Shown here: positions 23,141 to 34,862 of the stretch, piece after piece
Position numbering within the stretch: the stretch's first letter is position 1
Layout: each line of letters opens with the position of its first letter
DNA from: Sporobolomyces roseus
Lineage: Eukaryota; Basidiomycota; Microbotryomycetes; Sporidiobolales; Sporidiobolaceae
Length of the DNA: 64,000 nucleotides
Assembly: GCA_016617785.1 (NCBI GenBank)
Contig: JADILM010000001.1
Span: forward strand, 1,178,001 to 1,242,000
Direction: 5' to 3'
Translations under genes and position numbers: made by a program
Notes under the pieces: model-generated
Databases searched by the model: none
The model's input: only the letters and a program-made list of their open reading frames with translations
What the model was told of the DNA's origin: nothing

Positions 23141-24188
23141 ATGTCGCTGCTGTATTCAACCCCAGGAATGATCGCTTATGGAGGACTGACGCTCGCAACT
23201 CTCGTTGCTGGTTACATCACTTTCACTGGTTCTGGAACTCAGTTTAATCCAGGTTCATTCTTGGAACAAACTAGTCCTTATGCTTGGGCAATGACGGGAG
23301 TTGGGTTAAACATCGGACTCAGCGTGGCAGGAGCCGGATGGTTCGTTCACCTTCTCTCTCTCTCTCTCTGTGCTGGACTCGCACTGATGATGACGAGTGT
23401 AGGGGTATCTGGATTACGGGCTCTTCAATTTTGGGTGGAAGTGTGAGAACTCCTCGAATTCGTACAAAGAACTTGATCAGGTTCGTTCATTTCTTCTAGA
23501 TCAGTTCCTTGTTCACGAGCGTAACTGATAGTATCCAAAATCGAACAGCATCATCTTCTGCGAGGTGAGTTCGGGGGAAGAGTATCTTGCGACGGTTCTC
23601 GTTCGAATTGATGCTGACTTTTTCCGATTCTTTCGCTTTTCCCCCCTCATAGGTCGTCGGTATCTAGTATGTGCTCCTCTTTTCTCTCCCTTCGAGCTCC
23701 ACACATTGACTCCGCGTCGCTCTCTCCAGTGGTGTCATCACGGCAATCGTTTTCTCCGCGAAACTCGGCGCATCTCCATCGATCGAATCCCTCTACACCG
23801 CACGAAACTATTACACTGGATTCTCCCTCTTCTGGGGAGGACTCACAACGGGTGTCTGCAACCTCCTGTGTGGTGTAGCAGTAGGAATTTCGGGTTCGAA
23901 CGCTGCGTTGGCGGATGCGGCGGATCCTCAGTTGTTCGTAAAGATTCTCGTTATCGAGGGTGAGTCTTCGCCCTTCCTGCTGTGCCATCTGACGATCTTG
24001 CAAGCGACGACGACTGACTCGAGAGCACACCATCAACAATAGTCTTCTCCTCAATTCTAGGTCTTTTCGGTCTGATCGGTTCGTCTCGATTTCCTCCATC
24101 TCTATTAGCATTGCTCGATTCTGATGTTGGATCTCGATGGCGCGCAGTCGGACTACTCGTATCTGGAAAGGCAGGAGAGTTTTCCTAG
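23141..24188 (+). CDS. VMA16: V-type ATPase proteolipid subunit c'' (Vma16)
   Basis: The start is ATG 23141: [18 protein letters not shown], then [18 protein letters not shown]. Splicing gives [29 protein letters not shown], the micro-exons IIFCE and VVGIY, then [61 protein letters not shown] and [20 protein letters not shown], with stop at 24186-24188. The order of four to five membrane helices matches the c'' ring subunit of the vacuolar proton pump. The Glu in IIFCE (codon 23562-23564) aligns with the glutamate that carries the proton. Exons of 16 (23549-23564) and 14 bases (23653-23666) are needed to build this helix. The gene has six introns in about 1 kb. Confidence 0.93.
23352..23369. 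repeat. Short (CT)n run in a VMA16 intron
   Basis: Pyrimidine dinucleotide repeat immediately after the donor of the first VMA16 intron. Confidence 0.8.
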
Positions 24189-24715
24189 TTGTCCCATATT
24201 TCTCCCTTTCCCTTTCCTCCTCTTTTTAATGTTTGGCACAATCCATATCCCGCTTCCTTCCGCCTCTTTGGAGAAGCCGTCAGGCGGTCGAAGTCATAAC
24301 GCATGTCTACTTCTCATTCGTGATTCTTCTAGATGTAATCGATTTCTCAAACAAACGGGCCGCGGAATCATCACGACGAGAGCAAGTCTTTCGAGTCGAG
24401 CGGAAGCGACAGCGCTGCACTCCTGCCCAAGTCGGTCAGTGAGTCTCGGCAACAATAGCAAACATGAGGGGGTGAAGCGCAACATCTCCTCGGACGCTCG
24501 ATCGAAAATTCGTAAAACTGCTTTTGACATTTCGATACAGAAAGAGATGTAGAGACGAAGAGATAGACAAGTGATATAGATAAGGGAGAGAAAGGAAGAT
24601 CTACGAATGCGTCGAGATAACGTTAAAGATGAATAGAGAGTGAAATGAAAGGGTACAGCAGGTGATAGACAACAAGCGAATGAGTCGAATGGGAGAGGGA
24701 GGCGATTACAATCCA
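24189..24715. other. 3' spacer between convergent genes
   Basis: VMA16 (+) and the monooxygenase (-) converge here. Open frames in the region have no recognisable content and no consistent splice sites. Probably both 3' untranslated regions. Confidence 0.5.
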
Positions 24716-27138
24716 GTCCAAACAAACTTGTCGCTGAGTCGCATGAAGGTGCATCGTCGCCAGAAGTTGACTTGAGAGTAAGGGTAGAGAGTCTGAAGGG
24801 AGAGAAGAAGAAACAGTCAGACGGGATTCGGGGTGAGAAAGACAAAGAAAGAAAACGAACGTGGCAGAGTCCAGTCTTGGGGTCGACGTACCAACTCTGC
24901 AAGACGAGGCGAATAGAAAGACGTCAGGAACGATCCGACGAAACTGGAACAGTGAAACTTACGACTCCTCCATCCTTCTCCCAAACCTTCTTCTTCATCT
25001 CTGATCGAATATCGGCCATGAACTCGTCTTCGGCTCGCTTCGTGACCTCGACGAAAGGAGCAGGGATGGTGAGTTGAGTCTTGCGGAGTTGGTTGAGAAT
25101 GGGTTTGATCAATCGGAACATCAAGCTGATTGAAAGCATCCTCGAGTCAGTTCCGAACTATTGTAAGGAGCAGGAGAGAGGAGCGCACGTGACCTGGCAT
25201 TCAGAAGTGAACAGAACTGAAGAATGACCAGTGGCGGATTGAGGACCCATCAACCAGAACTATCGAGCGCGAGGCACGAACGATCAGTCTCGATTCTGAG
25301 GAGAGTCGTTCAGCGATAGTGAGACGACTCACGAAGTTAGGGAATCCAGAAACAGTAGTCGATTGGAAATTCTTGACGCCATTTCGGTTGAGCTGATCTT
25401 GGAGTTGAACACCTTCGTCGTTGTAGATCTTCAAAGGGAAGAGGAAGTCGAGCACTCGGAATCCAGTGGCGAGCACGATGACATCTGCCTTGACTTCGCG
25501 ACCGTTCTTGGTGTAAACCTTGTTGCCCTTCGCGTGAGTGACGACATCGTCGGCGATGAGTTCCATGTTGTTCGAGTGAAGAGCCTTGTAGTATCCAGAA
25601 TCGAACACTCGACGCTACAGGATGGAACGAGAGTCAGCTCGTGTTTCACAGTCTCGCGATAAGGCGAATCTCACCTTGGCAGCAATGTCGAAATCAGGCT
25701 TGAGAACGTCCCAGTATTTCTCAGGTGCGGTTTCCTTGATGCTATTGCGCCACGAGCCAACGTCAATATCGTGTAGAAGATCAGGGTTTCAGATATTGAG
25801 AGCTTACTATTCAACGGTGTCCTTGACGGTCTTTTGGCGAGTCTTCTCACCCTTTCGAATGTCGACGATCTTGAAGTGCGATTCCATTGCGAAGAAGATC
25901 ATCGCTCGAAGGAACCAACCGAGCTGTAGTGAACGAGGTCAGTACGATTTGGCGAACGTAGGCAGAGAGAGGCGACTCACTCCAGGTACCCATCTCATGA
26001 GGAATCGAAGAAGCCAGTTATCGGGAACGGCGATTCGGCGAAGAATTGATTGACGAGAACGAGCGATCTGAGTGACTGATCGACATTCCTTGACAATCTC
26101 GGGTACAATTTGGGCAGCAGAACAACCTAGTGAGGAATGAAGTCAGAGTCAGCAAACGAGCAGAAATTCGATGCAGTCAATTCGATTCTCACCATTTCCA
26201 ACGATAACGACATCCTTGTTCTTGATATCAACGCTGTGATCCCATTGTGCCGAGTGGAAGACGTGACCATCGAACTCCTTGGGGTCGAAAGGAGGGCCAT
26301 TTGGAATACTCAAACCACCAAGGCAGGAGATTAGGATGTTGCAAGTTCGGGTTCGGACAGTGTTGGTCTCGAGGTCGCGAACTTCGAGAGTCCAGAGTCC
26401 AGTCTTGCGAGAGAATCGAGCCGTTTCGACAGCGGTTCTGAAAACGACGTAATCCAAGTTCATCTTTTCCTTGACACCGTGGAGATCTGGAGGAGTACGA
26501 AGCGCGTGAGTGAGTAGCTCTAGGTGAAGGGGCATTGGAAATCAAAACTCACAATTGAGGATCTCGCGTTGTCCAGCCCATTGAGTCGTAATATCGTAGG
26601 CAGGGCAGAACTGAGAATCCGGCAATCACTTTTCGTCAGCTCAGCTCGATCTCAGGACATTGTCTTCCGTGAGGGACTCACAGAGAATGAATATAGTGAG
26701 ATGGGGATGTCGCAAGCAGCTCCAGGATATCTGGTAGTTGAAGAAGGGGGAAAGTTTAGTGAAGATCGCGAAGAAATGGCAAAGTTTGCGAACTCACCTG
26801 TTGAGATTCCAGGTTCCACCGACATCACTACTCTTTTCGCTATTGTGTGCGAATTGTGGGTCAGTTTCGACCCGAGTAATGCGATGATGAGAGCTGAAAG
26901 GACTCACTAAACTAGTACATCTTCGAATCCCATCTTCCTCTTCATCTCGATAGCAGCTGCCATTCCAGATAGTCCAGCTCCCATGATGATCCTATACAAG
27001 ATCATTAGAGGTCAGATCGAGCGTGGCATGAGAGTTAAGAGAGAGGTTAGCTTACGCTCCATAGTGTTCCTTTTCATCAGCTGCAGAAGTTTGCTGGTAA
27101 CCATCCCAAGTGGTGAAGTGCTTCTCAGAGATAGACAT
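24716..27138 (-). CDS. Type I Baeyer-Villiger / flavin-containing monooxygenase
   Basis: The start is ATG at 27136-27138 (MSISEKHFTTWDGYQQTS), spliced to the FAD site IIMGAGLSGMAAAIEMKRK. The next exons give DVGGTWNLNRYPGAACDIP, the GG-W-YPG-D motif that marks Baeyer-Villiger enzymes, and AYDITTQWAGQREILNYL. The second fingerprint FDGHVFHSAQWD fits FxGxxxHxxxW[P/D]. A second nucleotide site (DVVIVGNG / CSAAQIVPEI) should bind NADPH. Later exons contain VIVLATGFRVLDFLFPL and SGFPNFFWLMGPQSATGHS, and the tail ends RLSDKFVWTGL. Such enzymes insert oxygen next to a ketone, or oxidise S/N atoms, using NADPH and O2; the substrate cannot be read. About ten short introns. The GST-like gene downstream on the same strand suggests a xenobiotic theme, but adjacency alone is weak. 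Confidence 0.9.
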
Positions 27139-27487
27139 TTTGATTGGCTGGAGTTGTGAAGTTGAAGTGAAGTGAAGAAGGAGGAAGAAAGAGAGTGTTG
27201 ACGAACCGAAAGAGGGGTCGATCGAACCGGCGAGTTTGAAAAATTCAGAGTCCCCGAAGGTTTCCAAATCTGTTTCTTTTGCGGACACTTCTCGTCTCGC
27301 GCGCGCCGCATCGTCCGAATGCCCGACACCTTCGTCGGATCCCGAAAAAGCCGTCGAAGCGACACTTGGATAAAAACGAGCTTTGCCAAAAATTCGCACA
27401 AGTACTGCAGTGCCACACTCGACAGTTGACCGATACAAGGGAACTTCGGCGTCCGAGATGCTCAATTGGCAAGGATTCGTGAAAGTA
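27139..27487. other. Spacer upstream of the monooxygenase
   Basis: Contains the likely monooxygenase promoter and the 3' end of the GST-like gene. A GC-rich patch (gcgcgcgccgc at about 27299) is unlike the flanks. No gene seen. Confidence 0.4.
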
Positions 27488-28466
27488 CTACGGCATTTCG
27501 TCCAAAACTTCCCTGAGTCCCTCTGCGAACTTGCTCTCCAATCTGCGAAGCCAGTCTTTCACTCGAGGCACTTTCTCGTTCTCCCAAACTTCCTTTGATA
27601 GATCTGAAACGACAGATCTCATCATGATGTATCTGTGTAGGAGTCAGATTCGCGAGTCAGCTATCGACTCGAACTTAGAGCGAGGAGTGCGGAAACAAAA
27701 CGAGATCACGTCGACTCACCGTCCGTAAGCGATGTAATCGACGTAGCTTGGATTATTACCCGCAAGGTACTGAGTTCGAGAGAGCGTCGAGTCGAGTGGC
27801 AAGAGTGAAGATTTAGCGTGAGAGATCAGGGAATCTGCGAAGTCCTCGAAAAGTTTCGCCGTCAGCTCAGCTACTACAGGCTAGCTGGATTAGAAAGTCC
27901 TGGAGGGCAATCGGCATACGTTTATCTTGTGCTAGCATCGAAGCCCACGCTCCGTCTCCGTTCTTCTTGTCAGAGGAGAAATACTCTGCGACCTAAATTT
28001 CGTCCCGAGTCATCGAGTGCAGACTGTCAGCTGGTCTGAATCTACATCCACGTATAGGGAAACGTTGACTCACCTCGGGGTCCATAAGCTGACGCAAAGG
28101 CTCAGCACCCAATTCGACGAAGGTACTCCATTGAGAATCTGAAGAACCGAATCCTTCGCTAAACATCCAAGCGTACGCCTTTGCGGTGACGAGTGCAGGT
28201 GAGTCAGAGTCAGAGTCGATGGGAGTAGCGGAGTCGGGAAGGAAGAGCGAGGGAGCATCGGGGTAGGTCTCCTCGAGCCATCTGTTGAGAAATTCGCAAA
28301 GAATGAGCATCGATTCGAAGTCATCGTTGCGCTGAAACCCGAAATACTACTCACTCTTGCTTTTGCGACGTTGCGAGAACGGAACGAAAAGAACGACGCA
28401 GCAGACACCTCGCACGCTGCTCGAGAGGCTTCCTTTCGATACGAAGTGATCGATACTGCCACTCAT
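27488..28466 (-). CDS. Glutathione S-transferase-like protein, N-terminus unresolved
   Basis: The readable part begins NDDFESMLILCEFLNRWLEE and TYPDAPSLFLPD, where GSTs have the ES(x)xIxEYL turn that binds the gamma-Glu of glutathione. It continues TAKAYAWMFSEGFGS, VAEYFSSDKKNGDGAW, AELTAKLFEDFADSL, TQYLAGNNPSYVDYIAYGR and YIMMRSVVSDLSKEVWENE, and ends LREVLDEMP with stop at 27488-27490. The NPSYVDYIAYG segment fits the conserved C-terminal helix of fungal GSTs. Upstream of NDDFES the phase-0 exon (SITSYRKEASRAACEV...FRSRNVAKAR) has no recognisable thioredoxin fold and no clear ATG, so the 5' limit is provisional. Either exons remain unfound or the gene has decayed at its 5' end. Confidence 0.6.
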
Positions 28467-29241
28467 CGTGCTTAGATACAGCTACGAGAGGCTGGCGCTC
28501 TGGATAAGCGACGTTCCAGACGAGCAGTTCAATCGAAACCGACACTTTTTCGAAAGAGTACGAACTCGAAGCGTCGGATGTTTCACTCAGTCGGGTTATG
28601 TATCTGTGACGACAACGATTGGGAGAGCTGGTCGTCCCGATAGTCTCAGTCTGCGTTCACAACTTGAATCGTGAATCTGAGCTTCTTCGCGATTTCTCTT
28701 TCGCTGAATGCGTTGCCTTCTCATGCTCGCTGTGCTGACACCTCTGGAACAGCCTCCGCGTCCGTCGTCGAGAAGGATTGATCGAGCGTTCGTCCCCTTC
28801 CGGCCCTCATCGACTTGCTCGGACCTCGTTTGACACTCGGTGTTTTGAAGGACGTCTCTCTTCTGGGTCTTCTCCTCTCTCTCTCCTATCTTCTCATTTG
28901 ACCCCTATTGACACGACCCTCAAGACCCTTCTATTCACCTCTCGATCGCCTCCCACGAAGTCATATTCTTCGATCGTTCTTCTCCTTCTCTCGTTACCCA
29001 CTTTGACCGTGAGTCCTGCGTTCTTCCTCGAGGAGCTCCGTGTAGGTTTTGAGGTTGATCTTTCCAATACCTTCCCTTCGTTTCGAGCAGCCTCGCACCT
29101 CGACCTCCTCCTCACCTTCGACTTTGACTGTCTCGTTTGCCCCGATCTCAACTCGCATTCGCGTACGCTTTCCCTCCCAAGTCGGCTTCGACCGATCTCG
29201 ACTCAGCTAACGGACTTTAGCGTTTTCCCGCAGTCCTCAAG
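28467..29241. promoter_or_regulatory. Divergent spacer, GST-like gene / C2H2 factor
   Basis: About 775 bases. The right part is strongly pyrimidine-rich on the plus strand and likely the leader of the C2H2 gene. Missing 5' exons of the GST-like gene, if any, would lie at the left. Confidence 0.4.
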
Positions 29242-31121
29242 ATGGATTTCGCTCATTCTCAACCTCATTCTTTCGGTTCTCCTTCTCGACCTTACTCTGC
29301 CGCATCTCGACTATCCGACCGTCACTCTCCAACGACTGCTCACTCTCTCAGCTCTTACTCTTTCCCTCCAATCTCCCATCATCCTCCTCGTACTTCTGAT
29401 GGAGTTCAAAGAATCCTCTCTCCTCCAATCCTATCAAGTTTCGCCGCTGTCGACCCTGGAGAATCCCACTTCTCCTATCAGCCTCCTCCTCCCACCACCA
29501 CTACTCATTCGACGGAACCTTTTCAGGAGGGGACTCGTCGACCAAGATCCTACAGTGAATTCGGATTAGATTCATTCGCAAACGACTACTCGAACCTCGA
29601 AGAACGTCCAGCTACTCCTGAACCCCTCGAATTCTCTACGTTAGGAAGGACCGTGTTCGAAGGAGGAGATGCGAGACAAACCATCGCTTCCTTCTCTTTC
29701 GCGCAATACCTTCGTCCTCTTCCTACTCCCGACGATCTTCCTCCCATTCCCGATCTACCTCCTTCGCATCACCCTCGTTACTATTACTCACAAGACGAGC
29801 ACAGATCGAACTATCCTTCGTTCCCTCAGTATCAGAGGACTGAACCTCTTGAATACGAATCTGAATCGACTCGTTTAGCTCGAGCTGGTGACACCTCTGC
29901 TTTCGAATGGGCGAAACCTCTTCCCGGTCCCTCCTCTTCCCGACCTCATCCTCCATCTCAAGCTCGAAGTGAACCTTATTCCTTCCCTCCCGTCGACAAC
30001 TCCCCTCGATCAATGCAACGAACCGTTTCGAATCAAACCGCTTCGACTTGTACTACTGTCGAATCCTCCGAGTCTTACTGGGACGATGGACGTCACGATG
30101 AGGAAGGATACGCTGGTGGAGAAGGTGGAGATGCTGGAATGATTGAAGAATTCGATGATTTCGATCTACGAGAACCTGTCGACCAGGAGGAAGAGGAGAT
30201 CAAGAAATCATCAGTTCGACGAGTACTTCCACCTCTCGACTACACCCCACCTCGAACTCGTTCCGACTCCGTCAAGAATCAGCAAAAGAATGGTTTTGAA
30301 CGACGACGAGCAGTTCCTGGACTCTTTCGACCTTCTCCCGAATCGATGCTCGCATCTCAACCTACCGTCTCCTCCTCCTCCTCTTCCTCCACTAACGACG
30401 ATCGACTCATTCCTTTACCCACCTCATCGAAGAGAGGACGTCGAGGTGGAAACGCATGGAACGCACCTGCCCTCCCGGATTCAATCGATTTCTCTTCCCT
30501 ACCCACTAAGAAGTCACGTGGTCGACGTCCCCCAACCGTCCCTGAACTCGGGATCGAATCGAGGTGTGCGAGTGAGAGTGGGGATACAGATTATGCTGGA
30601 TTGACTAAAAGTGGGAAACCTAAGAAGATTTGGTTGTGTAAAGTTAGGGATTGTGGGAGAGTGTTCAAGAGAGGGGAACACTTACAGAGACATGTTAGAT
30701 CAATTCATACGGATGATAAACGTACGTCTCTTACTTTCCTCCTTGCAGAACTTGAGCGGAGACTAATTTTGAGGTTTGTGAGTGGAGAGTAGCTTTCCAA
30801 TGTCAATGGAAAGGATGTGGGAAATTCTTTAGTCGACACGACAACTTGAATCAACACTTGAGAGTTCACAGAGAGTTGGGATTGACGGATGAAGAGTTCA
30901 GTAGACAGATCGCGGGTCATTTCGAGAAGAGGTTGATGAGTAGTGGCAAAGTTCAACCGAGTCCGACTGTCAGGAAACGTCAGCCTACTGCGAGGGGAAT
31001 GGCGAGGAGAGGCGGGAAGGGGAGGAAGGAGGATGAGAGCGAGAGGGAAACGAGTTCGTTGAGTGGTGAGGGAGGGGACAGCGTCGGAGAGGGTGAGGAA
31101 CGAATTCGTGACGCGGTCTGA
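29242..31121 (+). CDS. C2H2 zinc-finger transcription factor (Msn2-like finger pair)
   Basis: The start is ATG 29242 (MDFAHSQPHSFGSPSRP). The first 450 or so residues are disordered Ser/Pro/Tyr-rich sequence with acidic patches (DDFDLREPVDQEEEE). Two adjacent fingers follow: LCKVRDCGRVFKRGEHLQRH with VRSIHTDDK, then across a single intron (donor GTACGT at 30722, acceptor GTAG) PFQCQWKGCGKFFSRHDNL and NQHLRVH. The finger pair with KRGEHLQRHVRSIH / SRHDNLNQHLRVH resembles Msn2/Msn4-type factors that bind stress-response (AGGGG-like) elements; the binding site is an inference. A basic tail (KRQPTARGMARRGGKGRK) may help nuclear import. Stop at 31119-31121. Confidence 0.87.
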
Positions 31122-31687
31122 AGGAGGTGAGATGAACGTGTTGATGAAAAGTACCTAGACCTTGTAAGCACTCGAATACCACATCTTGCGAAAAGGAATG
31201 AGAAAACTCACTTTCGCAACCCTTTCGATTTCGCAGAGATTTCCTTTTTTTCTTTTCTCCACCCTGTTTCTACTACTTTCGACGCTTTCAGTTCTCTCCC
31301 TTTCCGTCTCTCAGTACCCTTCGTCCTTTCGCTGTGATCCAATCATTACTCGATTTCAGTACCCGCCTCTCTCCTCGCTATCCTACGTCAAGCTGTGCTT
31401 TCCCTATATCCCTATTCCTACCGTCTCTCTCTCACCCACCATACCCGACCGTTGCATACCCCTCAACTCTGCCGTTCTTCCCCCTCGATTCCAATAGATT
31501 GTTTTGGTTTTGCTGCATTCGTCGTCTCTTCTCTAGTAGTTGCCGATTGTAGCTTTGTTCCTAGTTGTATTTGTATTCTGTCCGAGCCTGTTGAGAGTAG
31601 AGGTAGCGAGTTTCTTGTGAGAAGTAAGAAAGCCAAGTTTCCGTCGCGTCTTTCCCTTTCCCTCTCCCGATTCACCCACTTTCAAGA
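31122..31687. other. Spacer between C2H2 factor and centrin gene
   Basis: The left part is the 3' flank of the zinc-finger gene; the right 400 bases are pyrimidine-rich and likely the centrin leader. No gene seen. Confidence 0.45.
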
Positions 31688-32641
31688 ATGTCGAGTTTAT
31701 TCGCTACAGGAGGTGGTAAGAAGTCTACCGTACCCATCTACACGTCCTCTACACCACGGCATCACGCTTCAACCTCGTCTTCCTCCCGACTCAACCCACC
31801 TTCTTCTTCCTCTCGACCTACAACTCAACAACAACAACAAGTATTATCCTTATCACCAGATCAACAAACCGAGATTAGAGAAGCGTTTGAGTTGTTCGAT
31901 TTAGACAAAGATCAGAGGTTGGATTATCATGAGTTCAAAGTATCCTTGAGAGCTTTAGGGTTCGATTTGAAAAAGAGTGAAGTATTGAAATTAATGAGGG
32001 AACGTAATAATCATGATCAGAATGGAGGAGAAACGGGGGGAGCGGGACAGTTGGTCATTGGATTAGAACCATTCATGAGTATAGGTAAAACTCCTCTCTC
32101 TCTTTACTCGTATTGAAGTGGAGGGGAACTGATAGCGTGCGAGGTGAGGAATGTACAGCGGAGGAATTGATCCTTTCGAGAGATCCGTTAGATGAGATTA
32201 GAAGAGCGTTTAGATTGTTCGACGAAGAGAATACGGGAAAGATATCGTTTAGAAACTTGAAGAAAGTCGCGAGGGAATTAGGAGAGAACTTGACAGATGA
32301 TGAACTGTGAGTCTGAACAATCGCACCGTTTCGAATGGGAAGGAGAAGGAGGCAAAAGGAGCGAAAGAGAGCTGATTTTCGTTTTCGAGGGTTCTTGAAA
32401 ACAGACAAGCAATGATTGAAGAGTTTGATTTGGATCAGGATGGTGAGATATCCGAACATGAATTCATCAAGTAAGCTACCGTTCTCTCTCTCTCTCTCTC
32501 TCTCTCTCCTTCTCTCCACTCGTTCTCAGAAATCTCGAGAAGAAAAGAATCTTTTCCTTTTTGCCCGTCACTTCGAACATTGTAGCTGATACTTTCGGTA
32601 CATTTCTCTTTTACAACAGTATAATGTCCGATACATCCTAG
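31688..32641 (+). CDS. CDC31: Centrin (Cdc31)
   Basis: The start is ATG 31688 ([18 protein letters not shown]), with a Ser/Gln-rich N-terminal extension. EF-hand 1 is [19 protein letters not shown] with the typical centrin continuation [19 protein letters not shown]-hand 2 is weak (NHDQNGG insert). After an intron, [19 protein letters not shown] starts EF-hand 3, then [20 protein letters not shown]. Another exon holds EF-hand 4 ([17 protein letters not shown]), and the last exon ends IMSDTS with stop 32639-32641. Centrins bind the half-bridge of the spindle pole body through Sfi1 and are needed for its duplication; they also work in mRNA export and DNA repair complexes. The long N-terminus is more than the usual 20 or so residues. 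Three introns, one with a CT repeat. Confidence 0.93.
32483..32508. repeat. (CT)n run in the last centrin intron
   Basis: About 12 CT units just after the donor of the intron. Confidence 0.85.
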
Positions 32642-32702
32642 TTACCCCCCTCTTTCCCCCCTTATCCTCGTACCCAATCTATACCCTTCCCCCAACTTTT
32701 AT

Positions 32703-33511
32703 TCAGTATACCCCCTTGTTCTCTCCCCCTTCCTCCGTCCTAGTTTCCTCCAATACGACCCACATTCCTTCCCCACCCAATTCGACCTCTCCAACCTTCC
32801 ACCCTTCCCCTTCCCCCAACTCATCCAATCCCAACTCTTTCAAAGGTAATTCCAATTCCCTCGGTTCCTTGACGAATCCCTCCACTCTAACTTCCGGTCT
32901 CTCCCCTTTACTTTCATAACTCGATCCAGTTCCTAATCGTCCTTGAAAGTTATTGAGACCCCAACTGAAGAGTTTCGAGGAGGATTGGGAGGAATCTGAA
33001 ATTGCTATCGCGTAACCATGAGCTGCACGAATACGGGTTATAGGGGATGAGAAAGAGGATGATAAGGATTCGAGGAGAGTAGGTCGGAGGGATGATGATG
33101 GCGGGGGGTGGGGAGAGGTGGATAAACCGAGAGAACCAAATCCTGTTGTGTAGATATTGTTACGATCTAATGTGATCGGAATTCCAAAGAGGATGTCAGT
33201 ACTGTTTGAGGCTCAGAATGAGCTGGGAGTAGATGATGAGGGGGTAGTGGTTACAAGGAAGAGAAAGAGAGAGAGAGATGCGTAATTTCAGTCGAAAAGG
33301 GATCTCGTTCTGGATTCCTCTTTTTCGTTGTTCGAGAACGAACATTTCCGGCTTGTCAAGCTTCTCCGACTCCGCTGATCGTCCTCTGCTCTCTGAGAGA
33401 GAGACGATCGATCAAGCGAGTACGAATCCGATGGCCCCGGCAACTTTTCTCATCCTTTTTCATATCTCTCTCCCTTCTCGCGCTCCTATCCCTTCCGTCT
33501 CCCTTAAAGAT

Positions 33512-33544
<33 letters not shown>

Positions 33545-34762
33545 ATATGAGAACTCACCATCCAATATGACTCCGAAACTTCCTCCACACTTGTAATCGA
33601 CGATTTTCCTCCCATTGTCCAAACTGACTTGCAAAGGTTCAAGAATCATATCAATTTTCCTTCCATGTCCTGCTTGACCATACTCCTAACCAACCCACTC
33701 TCCAAACTCCTATCAGCCTTTTTGAGCGAGAGTGAGAAAGGAGGGAGGGAGACTATTTACAGAGTTACCCCAAGTAAATAATTTCCCTGAATTCGTTATG
33801 AAACCACTCGTATCACTTCCAGTCAAGATTTTTGAAATTCCACCTTCTTTCTCATTGATTGATTTGGACAGGGGGATTCTAGTGAGAGTGTAAATGTCGG
33901 GATTGAGAGGGGAAGAGGGAAGGGAGAGTTGAGAGTCGGTGTTACAACCTGAACCGTATAATTGACCCGATTCTATAGATTCACACCGAGTCAGTGAGGG
34001 ACTGGGAAGAGGAGAAGCGAGATGCGAGATGGAAAGGCGTACCAGTGAGGATTAGGAAATGTTCGTAACCTGTTTCGAGTTGGATGATTTTACCTGCTTC
34101 TTCTTCTTTGGGGAGAGTTACTAGGGTTGGAGTAGGTAAGATTTGTGGAACTGGATCTGAGGAGGAATCGTCGTGATTCGATGGAGAGGAACGGGGGAAT
34201 AAAGTGGGTTGGGATAAACGACCTCGAGATGAGTTGCCGAATGAATAAAGTGAATTACTACGCTACACGATATCCTTTCACTCTCGTCAAGAAGCTAGAA
34301 GAGGAAGGGAAGGGAAAGGGAGAGAACTCACGTAGATTCATCTTGTTTGACGAGGAGGTAACTTGATTGTAGTGCAGTTTTAACTGATTCTACACTTTCC
34401 CCTGTAAAACCTTCTACTAAACCCCTAGTACCTTCTTGACTCGCGAACCCTATTCCTAGTTGACCACTCTCATTCCTTCCCAATGCAATGACTCGATCTA
34501 CTCCTTGTTCGTTACGATAAGTGATGAGTGAGTGACCAGTTGAAGAAGAGATTGAATGGATTTGAGTAGGAGTGTCGTGTTGTCTACCTAATTGGGATAG
34601 CCAGGTTTCGAGTGGTACTGGGGTTAGGGTAGGGTTTGAAGGGGATTGACGAGTTGAAGAAGGGAGAGAGGATTGAGAGGTACAAGGAGGTGAGAGTGGG
34701 TTGTAACCACTCAGTAACAAGTGAGGGATCCGTCGAATCGAGGTTAGACGTGATAGTGACAT
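32703..34762 (-). CDS. RCC1-repeat protein, probably mitochondrial
   Basis: The start is ATG at 34760-34762 (MSLSRLTSIRRIPHLLLSG), a Ser/Arg-rich, acid-free N-terminus like a mitochondrial presequence. RCC1 blades are seen as VIALGRNESGQLGIGF, NSLYSFGNSSRGRLSQ, ESGQLYGSGCNTDSQLSL, GKLFTWGNSEYGQAGHG, IYTTGFGSLGLST and KLFSWGLNNFQGRLGTG. Introns separate the blades. A beta-propeller of seven such repeats is usual. The presequence and divergent repeats are closer to the mitochondrial group (yeast Fmp25, human RCC1L) than to the nuclear Ran exchange factor; this is inferred. It converges on the centrin gene with 61 bases between the stops and shares a 100-base divergent promoter with the exchanger gene. 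Stop at 32703-32705. Confidence 0.82.
33511..33544. repeat. (GA)n microsatellite in an intron of the RCC1 gene
   Basis: GA repeat on the plus strand, hence CT on the coding strand of the gene, close to an intron donor. Confidence 0.85.
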
Positions 34763-34862
34763 CGCAGTAACTATTTGTAGAAGCTAGAGAGAGAGGGGAA
34801 AGAGGCGAGGTAGTTTCATCATTCATCTTTTAGTTTGTTACCATTCACTCCTCGCCTCGCAA
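34763..34862. promoter_or_regulatory. 100-base divergent promoter, RCC1 protein / Ca exchanger
   Basis: The two start codons are only 100 bases apart and point away from each other, so both promoters must overlap here. No named site is recognised. Confidence 0.55.
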
